Source: Cannabis sativa
Lineage: Eukaryota; Streptophyta; Magnoliopsida; Rosales; Cannabaceae
Length of the DNA stretch: 64,000 nucleotides
Reading direction: 5' to 3'
Assembly (NCBI RefSeq): GCF_029168945.1
Contig: NC_083603.1
Coordinates: forward strand, 35,065,396-35,129,395
In this document: positions 10,741-23,787 of the stretch, one piece after another
How positions within the stretch are numbered: position 1 is the first letter of the stretch
Layout: every line of letters starts with the position of its first letter
Notes under the pieces: generated by a model
Databases searched by the model: none
Told to the model about the DNA's origin: nothing
Seen by the model: only the letters and a program-made list of their open reading frames with translations
Translations under genes and position numbers: made by a program

Positions 10741-13700
10741 CTATCCACCCCTTAAAAGGATTTCGTCCCCGAAATCTAATCTGAATAACTCTGGATATTG
10801 AGCTCTCATATTTGACTCTAGCTCCCAGGTGGCTTCTTCCACCTTACTGCTTCTCCAGAGAACCTTGACCAATGCTATGGTCTTATTCCGAAGGACTTTA
10901 TCCTTTCTATCCAGGATCTGCACTGGTTGTTCCTCATATGACATGTCTGGCTGAAGCTGAAGACTCTCATAACTGAGTATATGAGAGGGGTCTGAAACGT
11001 ATTTTCTCAACATTGAGACATGGAATACGTTGTGCACTGCTGATAGGGCTGGAGGCAATGCTAACTGATATGCCACTTGACCTATCTTCTCGAGAATCTC
11101 GAAAGGTCCTGTAAATCTAGGGCATAACTTGCCTCTTTTCCCAAAACGTTTAATCCCCTTCATCGGAGATACCCGTAAAAACACATGGTCCCCTACTCGG
11201 AACTCAACATCTCTGCGTTTCGGATCTGCGTAACTCTTCTGTCTGCTCTGTGAGGCAAGCATTCTAGCTTTTATTTTCTCTATCGCCTCATTGGTCCGCT
11301 GAACTGACTCTAGACCTAGGTATTTCCTCTCCCCTGTCTCATCCCAGTGGATAGGGGATCTACACTTCCTACCGTACAACAGTTCATAGGGAGCCATCCC
11401 TATCGTACTTTGATAACTGTTGTTGTACGAAAATTCTATCAACGGTAGATATTTACTCCATGAACCCTCAAAGTCCATAACACAGGCTCTCAACATATCC
11501 TCCAATATCTGAATTGTCCTTTCGGACTGACCATCTGTCTGAGGATGGAATGCTGTACTGAATTTTAGCTTCGTACCCATCGCCCGTTGCAAACTTTGCC
11601 AAAATTTGGAGGTGAAGTTCGGATCCCTGTCCGAAACTATAGACTTCGGTACCCCGTGAAGTCTCACTATCTCTCGACGTACAGTTCTGCCAACTGATCC
11701 ACTGAAAATGTTGTTCTAACCGGCAGAAAATGAGTAGATTTCGTAAATCGATCAACCACTACCCAGATGGAATCATACATACCCGTGGTCCTAGGTAACC
11801 CGACCACAAAATCCATCGTAATATCCTCCCATTTCCATTCTGGTAGGGTTAGAGGCTGCAACAACCCTGCTGGTCTCTGATGTTCAGCCTTGATCTGCTG
11901 ACAAGTGAGGCATCTCGATACGAATTCTACCAAATTCTTCTTCATACCGCTCCACCAGAAGTACGGTTTCAAATCTTGGTACATCTTGGTGGTGGCGGGA
12001 TGCAGAGAATACGTGGTAGAATGAGCCTCCTCAAAGATCTCATTTCTAAGTTCCACACTGTTCGGAACACAAACCCTGGCTTTATACAAAAGCATCCCAC
12101 TATCTGACACTGAAAAGTCCTTGGCTTGACCAGCCAACACCTCATCTCGGATTTTCACTAACTCCGGATCTGTCATCTGAGCGACTTTTATTCTTTCCAA
12201 CAGATCAGATTGCAGCGTCAAGTTGTGAAGCTGACCTACCACAAACTCAATGCTGGATCTAACCATATCCTCTTCTAGCTGAGGTGAGATCTGAACCATA
12301 CTAGCTACTTGCCCGGGACCCTTTCTGCTCAGGGCATCGGCCACTACATTGGCTTTTCCGGGATGATAGAGGATCTCACAATCGTAATCTTTCACTAATT
12401 CTAACCAACGCCTTTGTCTCATGTTCAAATCTTTCTGAGTAAAGAAATACTTGAGACTTTTATGGTCGATATAGATCTCACTCTTCTCCCCATAAAGGTA
12501 ATGCCTCCAAATCTTCAGTGCAAAAACCACTGCGGCCAATTCTAAATCATGAGTTGGGTATCGCTGTTCATAATCCTTTAACTGACGGGAGGCATAAGCG
12601 ATGACCCGATCGGCTTGCATCAATACACACCCCAAACCCTGTTTGGATGCGTCACAGTAGACTACGAACTTTTCCTTGTCCGAAGGCAAAGCTAGCACCG
12701 GAGCAGTAATCAACCTCTGCTTCAGTTCCTGAAAGCTAGCTTCGCACTTATCTGACCAAATAAACCGCTGATTCTTCTTTGTAAGCTCGGTTAGGGGCAT
12801 TGATATCTTGGAGAACCCCTCCACGAACCTACGGTAGTACCCAGTTAATCCCAAGAAGCTTCTGATCCATGTCATTGTCTTCGGTCTCGGCCAATCCCTG
12901 ACCGATTCAATCTTCCCGGGATCCACCTTGATCCCATCTCTACTCACAATGTGCCCTAGGAAAGACACCTGAGGTAGCCAGAACTCACATTTCTTGAACT
13001 TGGCATAAAATTTATGTTCTCGAAGTCGTTGCAGTACCATCTGAAGATGTAACTCATGCTCCTCTTCTGATTGAGAGTGCACGAGGATGTCGTCGATAAA
13101 CACAATCACACAGATATCAAGGAAATTCTTGAATACTCTATTCATCAGGTTCATGAATGCTGCAGGAGCATTGGTTAGTCCGAATGACATAACCAGAAAT
13201 TCGTATTGTCCATACCTAGTGCGGAAAGCCGTCTTTGGAATGTCCTCCTCTCGGATTCTCAACATGATGATAACCCGAACGGAGATCAATCTTAGAAAAG
13301 ACCGTCTTCCCCTGAAGCTGATCGAACAAGTCATCGATCCTAGGTAATGGATATTTATTCTTCACCGTCAGCTTGTTCAACTCCCTGTAGTCGATGCACA
13401 TCCTCATAGATCCATCCTTCTTCTTGACGAACAAAACCGGGGCTCCCCAGGGTGACACACTGGGCCGAAAGAACCCTATGTCAAGCAACCCTTGGAGCTG
13501 AATCTTTAATTCCTTAAGTTCGGCTGGAGCCATCCTATACGGGGCTTTAGAAACCGGTTCCACCCCTGGTGCCAAGTCAATTACAAAATCAATCTCCCGC
13601 TGAGGTGGTAACCCTGGAAGTTCTTCGGGAAAAACATCCAAAAATTCCCGAACTACTCTGATGTCCTCTGGCCGAATGGTATCTGGCCGAGTGGTGTCCA

Positions 13701-14106
13701 CCACCACGGCCAGAAACCCTAAGCAACCGTCGCACAACAATTCTCTCGCTGACATAGCCGAGATCACCGGGATCCGAGATCCCTGAACCGAACCAACAAA
13801 TACAAATGGTTCTTCACTTTCCGGTTGGAAGATCACCATCTTCCTTTTACAATCAATGCTCGCTGAATATTTAGATAGGAAATCCATTCCTAAAATAATA
13901 TCGAATTCGACTAAACTCATCTCTACCAGATCAGCACTTAACACTCTACCATCTATCCTGATCGGTCTAGGCCTAATCCACCTATTGGAGATAACCAATC
14001 CTCCGCCAGGTAATAGGGTTCCAAACCCTGATTCATATCTATCATACAGTCTTTCCAATTTTCTAAAGACTTTGGTTGCGACATAAGACATTCTTGACCT
14101 AAACAC
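10741..14106 (-). pseudogene. Chromovirus pol, array unit 2 (broken)
   Basis: Order and sequence match unit 1. One frame (14106 to 13216) holds the protease remnant and RT N-terminus; one of 555 codons (13334 to 11667) holds RT palm, RNase H and the first half of integrase; one of 308 codons (11667 to 10741) holds the DDE core end, the GPF module and the chromodomain. It shares with unit 1 the inserted base in RT (near 13264) and the protease/CCHC deletion (near 14088). Unique to it is a one-base deletion in integrase near 11675. It lacks unit 1's deletion near 5645. The polypurine tract is interrupted by one base (10741-10753). Confidence 0.9.
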
Positions 14107-15247
14107 TCACCCGGAGGATGCCTCTTACTAATGAGACACTCCATTAGGAATAACGGGTCTCAACACTAGCCTGACGACTGTCTTGATTCTGGTTCCCTCG
14201 GAACCTCTTGTTCTGCCTCGAGCCACCGGATGCAGTGGATGATTTCCTCCTCCAGTCCATGGCCGAACCACTACCTCCCCTGCTGAAACCTGACGCAGAA
14301 GGGGTAGGAGCCCCGCCACATTCCGAAGTCCTAACTGATTCCACATACATCTAGTTGCGCCCTCAGCTCACCATGCTTTCTTCGCCATCTCAGCTTAGAT
14401 GGTCTTATCGTCGGTAGTGATCATAAGGTCATACTTGATCTTCACCTTAAGTCCATCGAGATATTTTCTTTCTTACTGAAATCGGTTGGCGCAAATCCCG
14501 AGGCTAACCTCGCCAACCGGCTGAACTGAGTAATATATTCCGTCATGCTCATATTCTCTCGCTGGGTCAGGTGGGCGAACTCTTTCCTCTTGGCGCTTCT
14601 GACCGCCTCGTTATAACATTTAACGCTGAAGAGTTCCTAAAACCTTTCCCAGGTCATAGTGATAACGTCATGGATCTAAGACACCATGTCCCACCAGACC
14701 AGAGCGTCTTCTTAAAACTGAAAAGTGGCACTCACCACTCTGTCGTTCCCGGTGACACCCATAAAGTTCAAGATCTTGGTGATCACCGTCAGCCACTGCT
14801 CGGCTTTCATCACGTCCGGACCTCCCAGGAAAACCGGAGGTGCCTGCTTCCGGAACCGCTTGTACAATGGTTCCAATCTATGGGCCGCCACCACTATCTC
14901 GGCCTGGGCAGCAGGGGCAGGTGCCCCTGGAACTATGGGCACAGGAACTGCAGGAGCACCCTGCTGTCTCAACCTCTGAATCTCGAGATCTTGCTCTTCT
15001 ATCCGGGCTTGCATTTCGCAAACCGTAACTTCCCAATTCTGGGCTTCCTGATTGACTTGGGCAGCCTGCGGCGAGTTAACATCACTCCAACCGCGAACCC
15101 TGCCCCTGGGACCTCTACCTCGGCCCATAACACTTGAGGGGAACTGAGCTCCTCGACCTTGATCTGACCCGACTGAGATGCCCTGACTCCTAATATTTCG
15201 TCTGGCGTCCATCTAGTCTGAACCGCCTCGAAATCCCGAGTTGGCAC
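14107..15247 (-). pseudogene. Chromovirus gag, array unit 2 (broken)
   Basis: Near-identical to the unit 1 gag. The longest open piece is 15212 to 14712 (166 codons), with the core LEPLYKRFRKQAPPVFLGG. It carries the shared TAG at 14676-14678 and the GTG in place of the start codon. Confidence 0.8.
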
Positions 15248-15477
15248 TCAGGTCACGATCATCGAGAGCTTACTAATGCCGCTTAATTTGGAAATTAAAA
15301 ACGAAACATGCGCCTATTCTACTATCAGGCTACTAACATGCTTCCTAACAGGCTTTTCTTTTTCATAACTGAATAAAATAAACTACTAAAGCAATAAAGG
15401 CTTACTGAACCGTGAAACGAGCTAACTGCTGATGATGATTGTACATGTCGTGACGATCTTCGGAAGACAACCTGGCA

Positions 15478-15489
15478 GCTCTGATACCA
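15478..15489 (-). other. Primer-binding site, array unit 2
   Basis: The minus strand reads TGGTATCAGAGC, a full match to the complement of the initiator tRNA-Met 3' end, 3 bases from LTR 3. Confidence 0.85.
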
Positions 15490-15492
15490 AAT

Positions 15493-17793
15493 TGTAACAC
15501 CCTAACTACCATAGGCGTATTACGTGAGTTTTAAACATACTGTGCAGCTCGTTGCTAATCAACGAGGTTTATGGAAAAACGTGATTAATTAAAATTTTGC
15601 TTTTTAATTAAACTTATCAACAATATTACAAAAGACTCGGGATCCCGATTATAAAAATCATTTACAAAAAGATTTAACTGATTAACTGTTACAAAAATAA
15701 AAGTCGTCTAACGACCAGTTACAAAAATCAGCCTCGCTGTCCCGATGATCGTACGCTCCAGGCCTAACCGCCCCGACATGTACAACCTCATAAGCTCGCT
15801 CACGGTCCATCAGCTATAGCCTTGCCTTTACCTACACATGAACATAAACTGTGAGTCGACAGACTCAGTAAGAAAAGCATAATAATACTCATACATAATA
15901 CTAACTGTCGTGTCCAACACGATACTGAGTCCCGCTACTGCCATGTCCAACATGGTGCGAGCCACTACGCCATGTCCAACATGGTACTGAGTTCTGAACG
16001 TTCATAGGGACGGTACTATTGACACGTAACAACCTGATCGGTCGAACCGGTCATATTCCGGCTGCTGGTCATACTCCAGCCTGTACCGACGTGTTACTAT
16101 ATCCTCCTGATCGGTCGAACCGGTCATACTCCGGCTGCTGGTCATACTCCAGCCTGTACCGACGGGATACGTAAATAGCACGGAACCACCAACCAAGTGT
16201 CAGCCTGATCGGTCAAACCGGTCATACTCCGGCTGCTGGTCATACTCCAGCCTGTACCGACGTGACAGGGTTGGATGGTTCGAAGCCAACATACAACTAA
16301 TGTAATCTAATAGGCTTCCTACATGCTCGCTAAACATGTAATCTACATATGCATACTGTTATACTAATCTTACCTGGATTCCGAATTCAGGTGTGCCGGT
16401 CAACCCGACCGGGCCGAAGCTGAGCGGCGGATTATAGGCTCCTAAACCATAAAAATCACAACGCTATAAGTGACACGCTAAATCACTTCCCGGGGACTAA
16501 AACTAGGAACTAAAAGTTTCCCTATCGATAAAAAGCATGGCAATACCCCTAAAAACATAAAAATGAGGAAAACTAGGGTCCCTGAATTTTCCCCAACCGG
16601 TAGACCGGTTGCCCAACCGGAATTCCGGTTCTGGAAAATTCAGAACCCTCATCCGGAATTCCGGATGCACAACCGGAATTCCGGTTCCTCGCGACGACAA
16701 ACCCAAATTTTCATAACTCGACCAATTCAACCCCAAATGGTTCCAAACTTTCCAGACCTGTTCTATACCTTCCCTAGAACATTTCTAAGGCCTCAAACTA
16801 ACCCAGAAATCACAGATTCAAAAATCACCATGTGAGCTCCAAGCTTCGAGTAAAAACTCAAACTTGGCTAAAGCTCACTCACAAGCCTCAAGCTAGCTTA
16901 GAATCACATAATCAAGCATAGAAATACTGCAGAAATCAAAACCTAGCTCATGCAACAACTACAGCCACCAATTTCTCAATTTTTTCTTTGAAAACCACAC
17001 TTTTGCATAAGAAAATTCTAGCATGCTCAACCTAGGAATCATACACCACAAGTAGCTTAATTAACATCTAAAAATCATGATTTAACCTCAGAAATCAATA
17101 ATCAAACTCAGCAGCAACAACATTCAAATTAACATGCATTAACTCATTTTTTTATCAAAAATTCCAAGAAGACCAAGAAGAACAAGTAAGAGATACATAC
17201 CACCATCAAGAGTTCCTAAAAAGTGATGAATCAAGCTTGAAAAACCCAGCCTTTGAATCCCCAATACCCAGCCGAAAAAGAGAGAGAGCTTTGAGTGTGT
17301 GAGTTTTGAAATTTTCTTTCTAATTTGACTAAGTGCTGAATTTTGTGAAAAAAAAGAATATAAGCCACAAATCATATTTTATTTCAGCCAACAAATTAAA
17401 ATGAAATAACCATTTGATCCATTTAATAAATCACATAAGACAAAACACTAATGGGGCAAAAAGACCATTTTGCCCCTCCACCATAAAACCACATAAATCA
17501 AACTAAAGGGGTATTTTTGGGACATTCTAAATTCCCGGCCATTCCCGACATTCCCAATGTCTAAAACCCGTCCCCAAACTACTAACATACTAAGTTGTGA
17601 TTTCTACTGAGCCAAACGCCGAGTTCCAAAATACCGGGCACCGGAAATGCAAAATATGCAACTACTGAATAACATAACCATGCATTTCTGAATTCCATAA
17701 ATAACAGTAATAAATTATTTAAATAGCTATAAATAATTTCTTAATTAATCATAACCAACTAATAATTTCCAAATTAACTAAGCGGGCTTTACA
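15493..17793 (-). repeat. Chromovirus LTR 3 (2301 bp)
   Basis: Same termini and body as LTR 1 and 2. Its right end (GGGCTTTACA on the plus strand) is followed directly by TGGTA and pol coding sequence instead of a polypurine tract. It is thus the outer 5' LTR of the inserted array, abutting host pol. Minisatellite 16036-16265 (units at 16036, 16109, 16206); palindrome cluster 16594-16687. Confidence 0.93.
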
Positions 17794-17798
17794 TGGTA
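17794..17798. repeat. Target-site duplication TGGTA, right copy
   Basis: Pair of the copy at 459-463. Removing 464-17798 brings together the two halves of a continuous integrase-coding stretch with the same order as in the array copies near 4915-4935. Confidence 0.8.
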
Positions 17799-20700
17799 CA
17801 TCTTAGTGGTGCCGGGATGCAGAGAATACGGGGTAGAATGAGCCTCCTCAAAGATCTCATTTCTAAGTTCCACACTATTCGGAACACAAACCCTGGCTTT
17901 ATACAAAAGCATCCCACTGTCTGACACTGAAAAGTCCTTGGCTTGACCAGCCAACACCTCATCTCGAGCCTTTACTAACTCTGGATCTGTCATCTGAGCG
18001 ACTTTTATTATTTCCAACAGATCAGATTGCAGCGTTAAGTTGTGAAGCTGACCTACCACAAACTCAATGCTGGATCTAACCATATCCTCTGCTAGCTGAG
18101 GTGAGATCTGAACCATACTAGCTACTTGCCCGGGACCCTTTCTGCTCAAGGCATCGGCCACTACATTGGCTTTTCCGGGGTGATAGAGGATCTCACAATC
18201 GTAATCCTTCACTAATTCCAACCAACGCCTTTGTCTCATATTCAAATCCTTCTGAGTAAAGAAATACTTGAGACTTTTATGGTCGGTATAGATCTCACAC
18301 TTCTCCCCGTAAAGATAATGTCGCCAAATCTTCAATGCGAAAACCACCGCGGCCAGCTCTAGGTCATGAGTCGAGTATCGCTGTTCATAATCCTTTAACT
18401 GACGGGAGGCATAAGCGATGACCCGATCGGCTTGCATCAATACACACCCCAAACCCTGTTTGGATGCGTCACAATAAACTACGAACTTCTCTTTATCCGA
18501 AGGCAAAGCTAGCACTGGAGCGGTAATCAACCTCTGCTTTAGCTCCTGGAAACTAGCTTCGCACTTGTCTGACCAAATAAATCGCTGATTCTTCTTTGTA
18601 AGCTCAGTTAGGGGCATTGAAATTTTGGAGAACCCTTCGACGAACCTACGGTAGTACCCAGCTAAACCCAATAAGCTTCTAATCTCTGTCACTGTCTTCG
18701 GCCTTGGCCAATCCCTGACGGATTCAATCTTCCCGGGATCCACCTTGATCCCATCTTTGCTCAGAATGTGCCCTAGGAAGGACACCTGAGATAGCCAGAA
18801 CTCACATTTCTTGAACTTGGCATAAAGCTTATGTTCTCGAAGCCGTTGCAGTACCATCTGAAGATGTAACTCATGCTCCTCTTCTGATTGAGAGTACACG
18901 AGGATGTCGTCGATAAACACAATCACACAGATATCGAGGAAATCCTTGAATACTCTATTCATCAGGTCCATGAATGCTGCAGGAGCATTGGTTAGTCCGA
19001 ATGACATAACCAGAAACTCATAATGTCCATACCTAGTGCGGAAAGCCGTCTTTGGAATGTCCTCCTCTCGGATTCTCAACTGATGATAACCCGAACGGAG
19101 ATCAATCTTAGAAAAGACCGTCTTCCCCTGAAGCTGATCGAACAAGTCATCGATCCTAGGTAATGGATATTTATTCTTCACCGTTAGCTTGGTCAACTCC
19201 CTGTAGTCGATGCACATCCTCATAGATCCATCCTTCTTCTTGACGAATAAAACCGGGGCTCCCCAGGGTGACACACTGGGCCGAATGAACCCTATGTCAA
19301 GTAACCCTTGGAGCTGAATCTTTAATTCCTTAAGCTCAGCTGGAGCCATTCTATACGGGGCTTTGGAAACCGGTTCCACCCCTGGTGCCATGTCTATCAC
19401 GAAATCAATCTCCCGCTGAGGTGGTAACCCTGGAAGTTCTTCGGGAAAAACATCCAAAAATTCCCGAACTACTTTAATGTCCTCTGGCCGAATGGTATCT
19501 GGCCGAGTGGTGTCCACCACCACGGCCAGAAACCCTAAGCAACCGCCGTGCAACAATTCCCTAGCTGACATAGCCGAGATCACCGGGATCCGAGATCCCT
19601 GAACTGAACCAACAAATACAAATGGTTCTTCTTTTTCCGGTTGGAAGACCACCATCTTCCTTTTACAATCAATGCTCGCCGAATATTTAGATAGGAAATC
19701 CATTCCTAAAATAATATTGAATTCGACTAAACTCATCTCTATCAGATCAACACTTAACTCTCTACCATCTATCCTGATCGGCATAAACCTAATCCACCTA
19801 TTGGAGATAACCAATTCTCCGCCAGGTAACAGGGTTCCAAACCCTGATTCATATCTATCATACGGTCTACCCAATTTACTAAAGACTCTGGCCGCCACAT
19901 AAGAATGCGTAGCCCCAGAATCAAACAGCACTGAATATAGCGAGTTGTTAATAGAAAGCTGACCTGTGACAACTGATGGGCTGGCATCTGCATCAGCCTG
20001 CGTGATAGCGAACACCCTGGCTGGAGTGGGTATCGCTGGAGCTCTCGGTGCCTCTGATCGGAGCTGGGGACAGTCCCTCTTGAAGTGTCCGGGCATGCCA
20101 CAAGGAAAGCATTCCTGACCTTTACACTCACCCCGATGGTGCCTCTTGCAACTAGGGCACTCAGGATAGGAGAATCGGGTCTCAGTACCACCAGGACGAC
20201 TCCCTCTGTTCTGGTTCCCCCGGAACCTCTTGTTCTGACTCGAGCCACCGGAAGCAGTGGGTGCTCTCTTCCTCTGATCAATGGCTGAACCACTACTCCC
20301 CCTGCTAAAGACTGATGCAGGAGGGGTAGGAGCCCCGCCACTCACCGGAGTACTGGCTGATTCTGACAAACACCCAACTGCGCCCTCAGCTCGCAGTGCC
20401 TTCTCCACCATCTGAGCATAGGTGGTGCTGTCGTCCGTGGTAATCATCAGATCATGCCTGATCTTGGCATTCAAACCGTCAAGATACTTCTCCTTCTTAC
20501 TGAAGTCGGTCAGCACAATTCCCGAGGCTAACTTCGCCAACCGATCAAACTGAGTAGTATACTTAGTGACGCTCATGTTCTCACGCTGAGTCAGGTGAGC
20601 GAACTCTTTCCTCTTGGCGCTTCTGACCGCCTCGTTGTAGTACTTTGCGTTGAAGAGTTCCTGGAACCTTTCCTAGGTCATGGTGGTGACGTCATGGATC

Positions 20701-21281
20701 TGAGACACCATGTCCCACCAGACCAGAGCGTCCTCCTGGAACTGGAATGTGGCGCACACCACTCTGTCGTTACCGGTGACACCCATGAAGTTCAAAATCT
20801 TGGTGATCACCGTCAGCCACTGCTCGGCTTTCATCACGTCCGGACCTCCAAGGAAAACCGGAGGTGCTTGCTTCCGGAACCGTTCGTACAAAGGTTCCAA
20901 TCTATGGGCCGCCACCACTATCTCGGCCTGGGCGGCAGGGGCAGGTGCCACTGGAACTACGGGCACTGGAACTGCAGGAGCACCCTGCTGTCTCAACCTC
21001 TGAATCTCGAGGTCTTGCTCTTCGATCCGGGCTTGCATCTCCGCAAACCGTAACTCCCAATTCTAGGCTCCCTGATCGGCTGGGGAAGCCTGGGCAGCCT
21101 GTGGTGGGTTCTCATCACCCCGACCACGAGCCCTGCCTCGGGGACCTCTACCTCGGCCCTTAACAAGTGGGGGAAACTGAGCTCCCTGACCTTGATTCGA
21201 CCCCACTGAGTTGCCCTGACTCCTGGTGGTCCGCCTGGCGTCCATCTGATTAGAACCGCCTGCGAAACCAAGAGTTGGCAT
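17799..21281 (-). pseudogene. Host chromovirus gag-pol (gag, protease, RT, RNase H, start of integrase)
   Basis: One frame runs from ATG at 21281 to the insertion point, about 1,161 codons, broken only by two nonsense codons in gag: TAG at 21063-21065 (codon 73, from a Gln) and TAG at 20673-20675 (codon 203, from a Trp). Visible in order: gag core, CCHC knuckle ([14 protein letters not shown], about residues 391-404), protease FDSGATHS (about 454-459), RT with [19 protein letters not shown] and FIDD, RNase H ([15 protein letters not shown]), then the integrase zinc region up to TKMY. It continues into 463 to 1. The best-preserved copy in the window. The last few residues of the open frame before 17794 (HVKPA) are LTR 3 read by accident. 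Confidence 0.92.
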
Positions 21282-21512
21282 ATCAGGTCGTATTCAAGGA
21301 GAGCTTAGTAATGCCGCTTAATTTGGAAATTAAAAACGAAACATGCGCCTATTCTACTATCAGGCTACTAACATGCTTCCTAACATGCTTTTCTTTTTCA
21401 TAACTGAATAAAATAAACTACTAAAGCAATAAAGGCTTACTGAACCGTGAACCGAGCTAACTGCTGATGATGATTGTACATGTCGTGACGATCTTCGGAA
21501 GACAACCTGGCG

Positions 21513-21524
21513 GCTCTGATACCA
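21513..21524 (-). other. Primer-binding site, host chromovirus
   Basis: The minus strand reads TGGTATCAGAGCC, matching the initiator tRNA-Met complement, 3 bases from LTR 4. Confidence 0.85.
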
Positions 21525-21527
21525 AAT

Positions 21528-23787
21528 TGTAACACCCTAACTAACATAAGCGTATTACGTGATTTTTAAACACACTGTGCAGCTCGTTGCTAATCAACGA
21601 GGCTTATGGAAAAACGTGATTAATTAAAATTTTGCTTTTTAATTAAACTTATAAAATAATATTACAAAAGACTCGGGATCACGATTATAAAATCATTTAC
21701 AAAAAGATTTAACTGTTTAACTGATACACAAAATATATGTCGTCTAACGACCAGTTACAAAAATCAGCCTCGCTGTCCCGATGATCGTACGCTCCAGGCC
21801 TAACTGCCCCGACATGTACAATCTTCACAAGCTCGCTCACGGCCCATCAGCTTTAGCCTTGCCTTTACCTACACATAAACGTAGTACTGTGAGTCGACAG
21901 ACTCAGTAAGAAAAGCATAATAATACTCATACATAATTCTAACTGTCGTGTCCAACACGATACTGAGTCCCGCTACTGCCGTGTCCAACACGGTACTGAG
22001 CCACTACTGTCATGTCCAACATGGTACTGAGTTCTGAACGTTTATAGGGACGGTACTATTGACACGTAACAACCTGATCGGTCGAACCGGTCATACTCCG
22101 GCTGCTGGTCATACTCCAGCCTGTACCGACGTGTTACTATATCCTCCATATCGGTCGAACCGGTCATACTCCGGCTGCTGGTCACACTCCAGCCTGTACC
22201 GACGGGATACGTCAATAGTACGGAACCACCAACCAAGTGTCAGCCTGATCGGTCAAACCGGTCATACTCCGGCTGCTGGTGATACTCCAGCCTGTACCGA
22301 CGTGACAGGGTTGGATGGTTCGAAGCCAACATACATAACTAATGTAATCTAATAGGCTTCCTACATGCACGCTAAACATGTAATCTACATATGGAAACTG
22401 TTATACTAATCTTACCTGGATTCCGAATTCAGGTGTGCCGGTCAACCTGACTGGAACTGAAGCTGAGCGGCGGATTATAGGCTCCTAAACCATAAAAATC
22501 ACAACACTATAAGTGACACGCTAAATCACTTCCCGGGGACTTAAACTAGGAACTAAAAGTTTTCCTATCGATAAAAAGCATGGAAATACCCCCTAAAACA
22601 TAAAAACGAGGAAAAACACGGGTTCTGGGAATTACTGGACCCTCATCCGGAATTCCGGTTGCACATTCCTCGCAGGAATTTTTGAAAAATTCCTAACTCA
22701 ACCAAATCAAACCCAATTCATACCCAACCTTCCAGACCTGCTCTAAATACCCCAAAGAACATTTTCAAGGCACAACAACAACCCAGAAACCTCAAATACA
22801 AAATTTGCCATTAAAGCTCAAGCTTTGAGTTCTAAACTCAAACTTGAACAAAACCACCTAACAAGCATTCAAACTAGCTTAAATCCTCTTAAACTAGCAT
22901 AATATAATCTCTGAAAACAAACAGAAACATTAACAACAATACAGCAATAGTTTCCCAACAATTTCTTCAAAATTTACATTTTTGAGCTAGAAAATCCAAA
23001 CTTGAAACAAGGTAGCCTACATGCATTTCTAACAACTTAATACACCTCAATTTAACATGCTTACACCCCAAAAATTAACAATAAAACACAGCAATAACAA
23101 CAGCCACAATTCATGCATGCATTACATCAAATTTTCATAAAACTCAAGAAAACACAAAGGGGAAGTTCTAAGAGATCAAACCTTGATTAGATTACACAAA
23201 GAGGAGGTGAGAATCACAAGAATTTAAGCAGAAAAATCCCAGCCCTAGCAGCCAAGCCTTGGCCGAAAAGAGAGAGAGAGCTTTGAGTGTGTTTGAAAAT
23301 TCTATTTTTCTTTTCTAAGTGTTTTTTGTAAAAATGAAGGAAATAAACATAAAGCCACTTAAATGCACTTATTTCAGCCAACAAATAATCAAATAAAAAT
23401 TAATTTTTCCAATAATAATTACACTAGAAGACAAAACACTAATGGGGCAAAAAGACCATTTTGCCCCTCCACCATAAAACCACATAAATCATACTAAAGG
23501 GGTATTTTTGGGAAATTCTAAATTCACGGCCATTCCCGACATTCCTAATGTCAAATAAACCGTCCCAAACTAATAACATGCTAAGTTGTGATTTCTACTG
23601 AGCCAAACGCCGAGTTCCAAAATACCGGGCACCGGAAATGCAAAATATGAAAACTACTGAATAACATAACCATGCATTTCGGAATTCCATAAATAACAGT
23701 ATAATAAATTATTTAAATAGCTATAAATAATTTCATAAATAATCATGATTAACTGATAATTTCCAAATTAACTAAGCGGGCTTTACA
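21528..23787 (-). repeat. Chromovirus LTR 4, 5' LTR of the host element (2260 bp)
   Basis: Same termini as LTR 1-3 but clearly more diverged, especially between about 22600 and 23400, where the palindrome cluster is reduced to remnants. The minisatellite is kept (22076-22305). The divergence fits a separate, older element into which the array inserted. The sequence right of 23787 is a foreign copia-type LTR, so this is a true outer end; the target-site duplication should be ATCTA, but its partner lies before the window. Confidence 0.9.
22076..22305. repeat. LTR-internal minisatellite, LTR 4 copy
   Basis: Three units (22076, about 22149, 22246) of the same GATCGGTC/GGTCATACTCC repeat as in LTR 1-3. 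Its presence in the diverged LTR shows it is ancestral to the family. Confidence 0.8.

Noticed and set aside
17778..17798. The end of the 932-codon frame as a natural pol C-terminus
   Set aside because: The last residues are read from LTR 3 and the duplication; true pol continues at 463 to 1.
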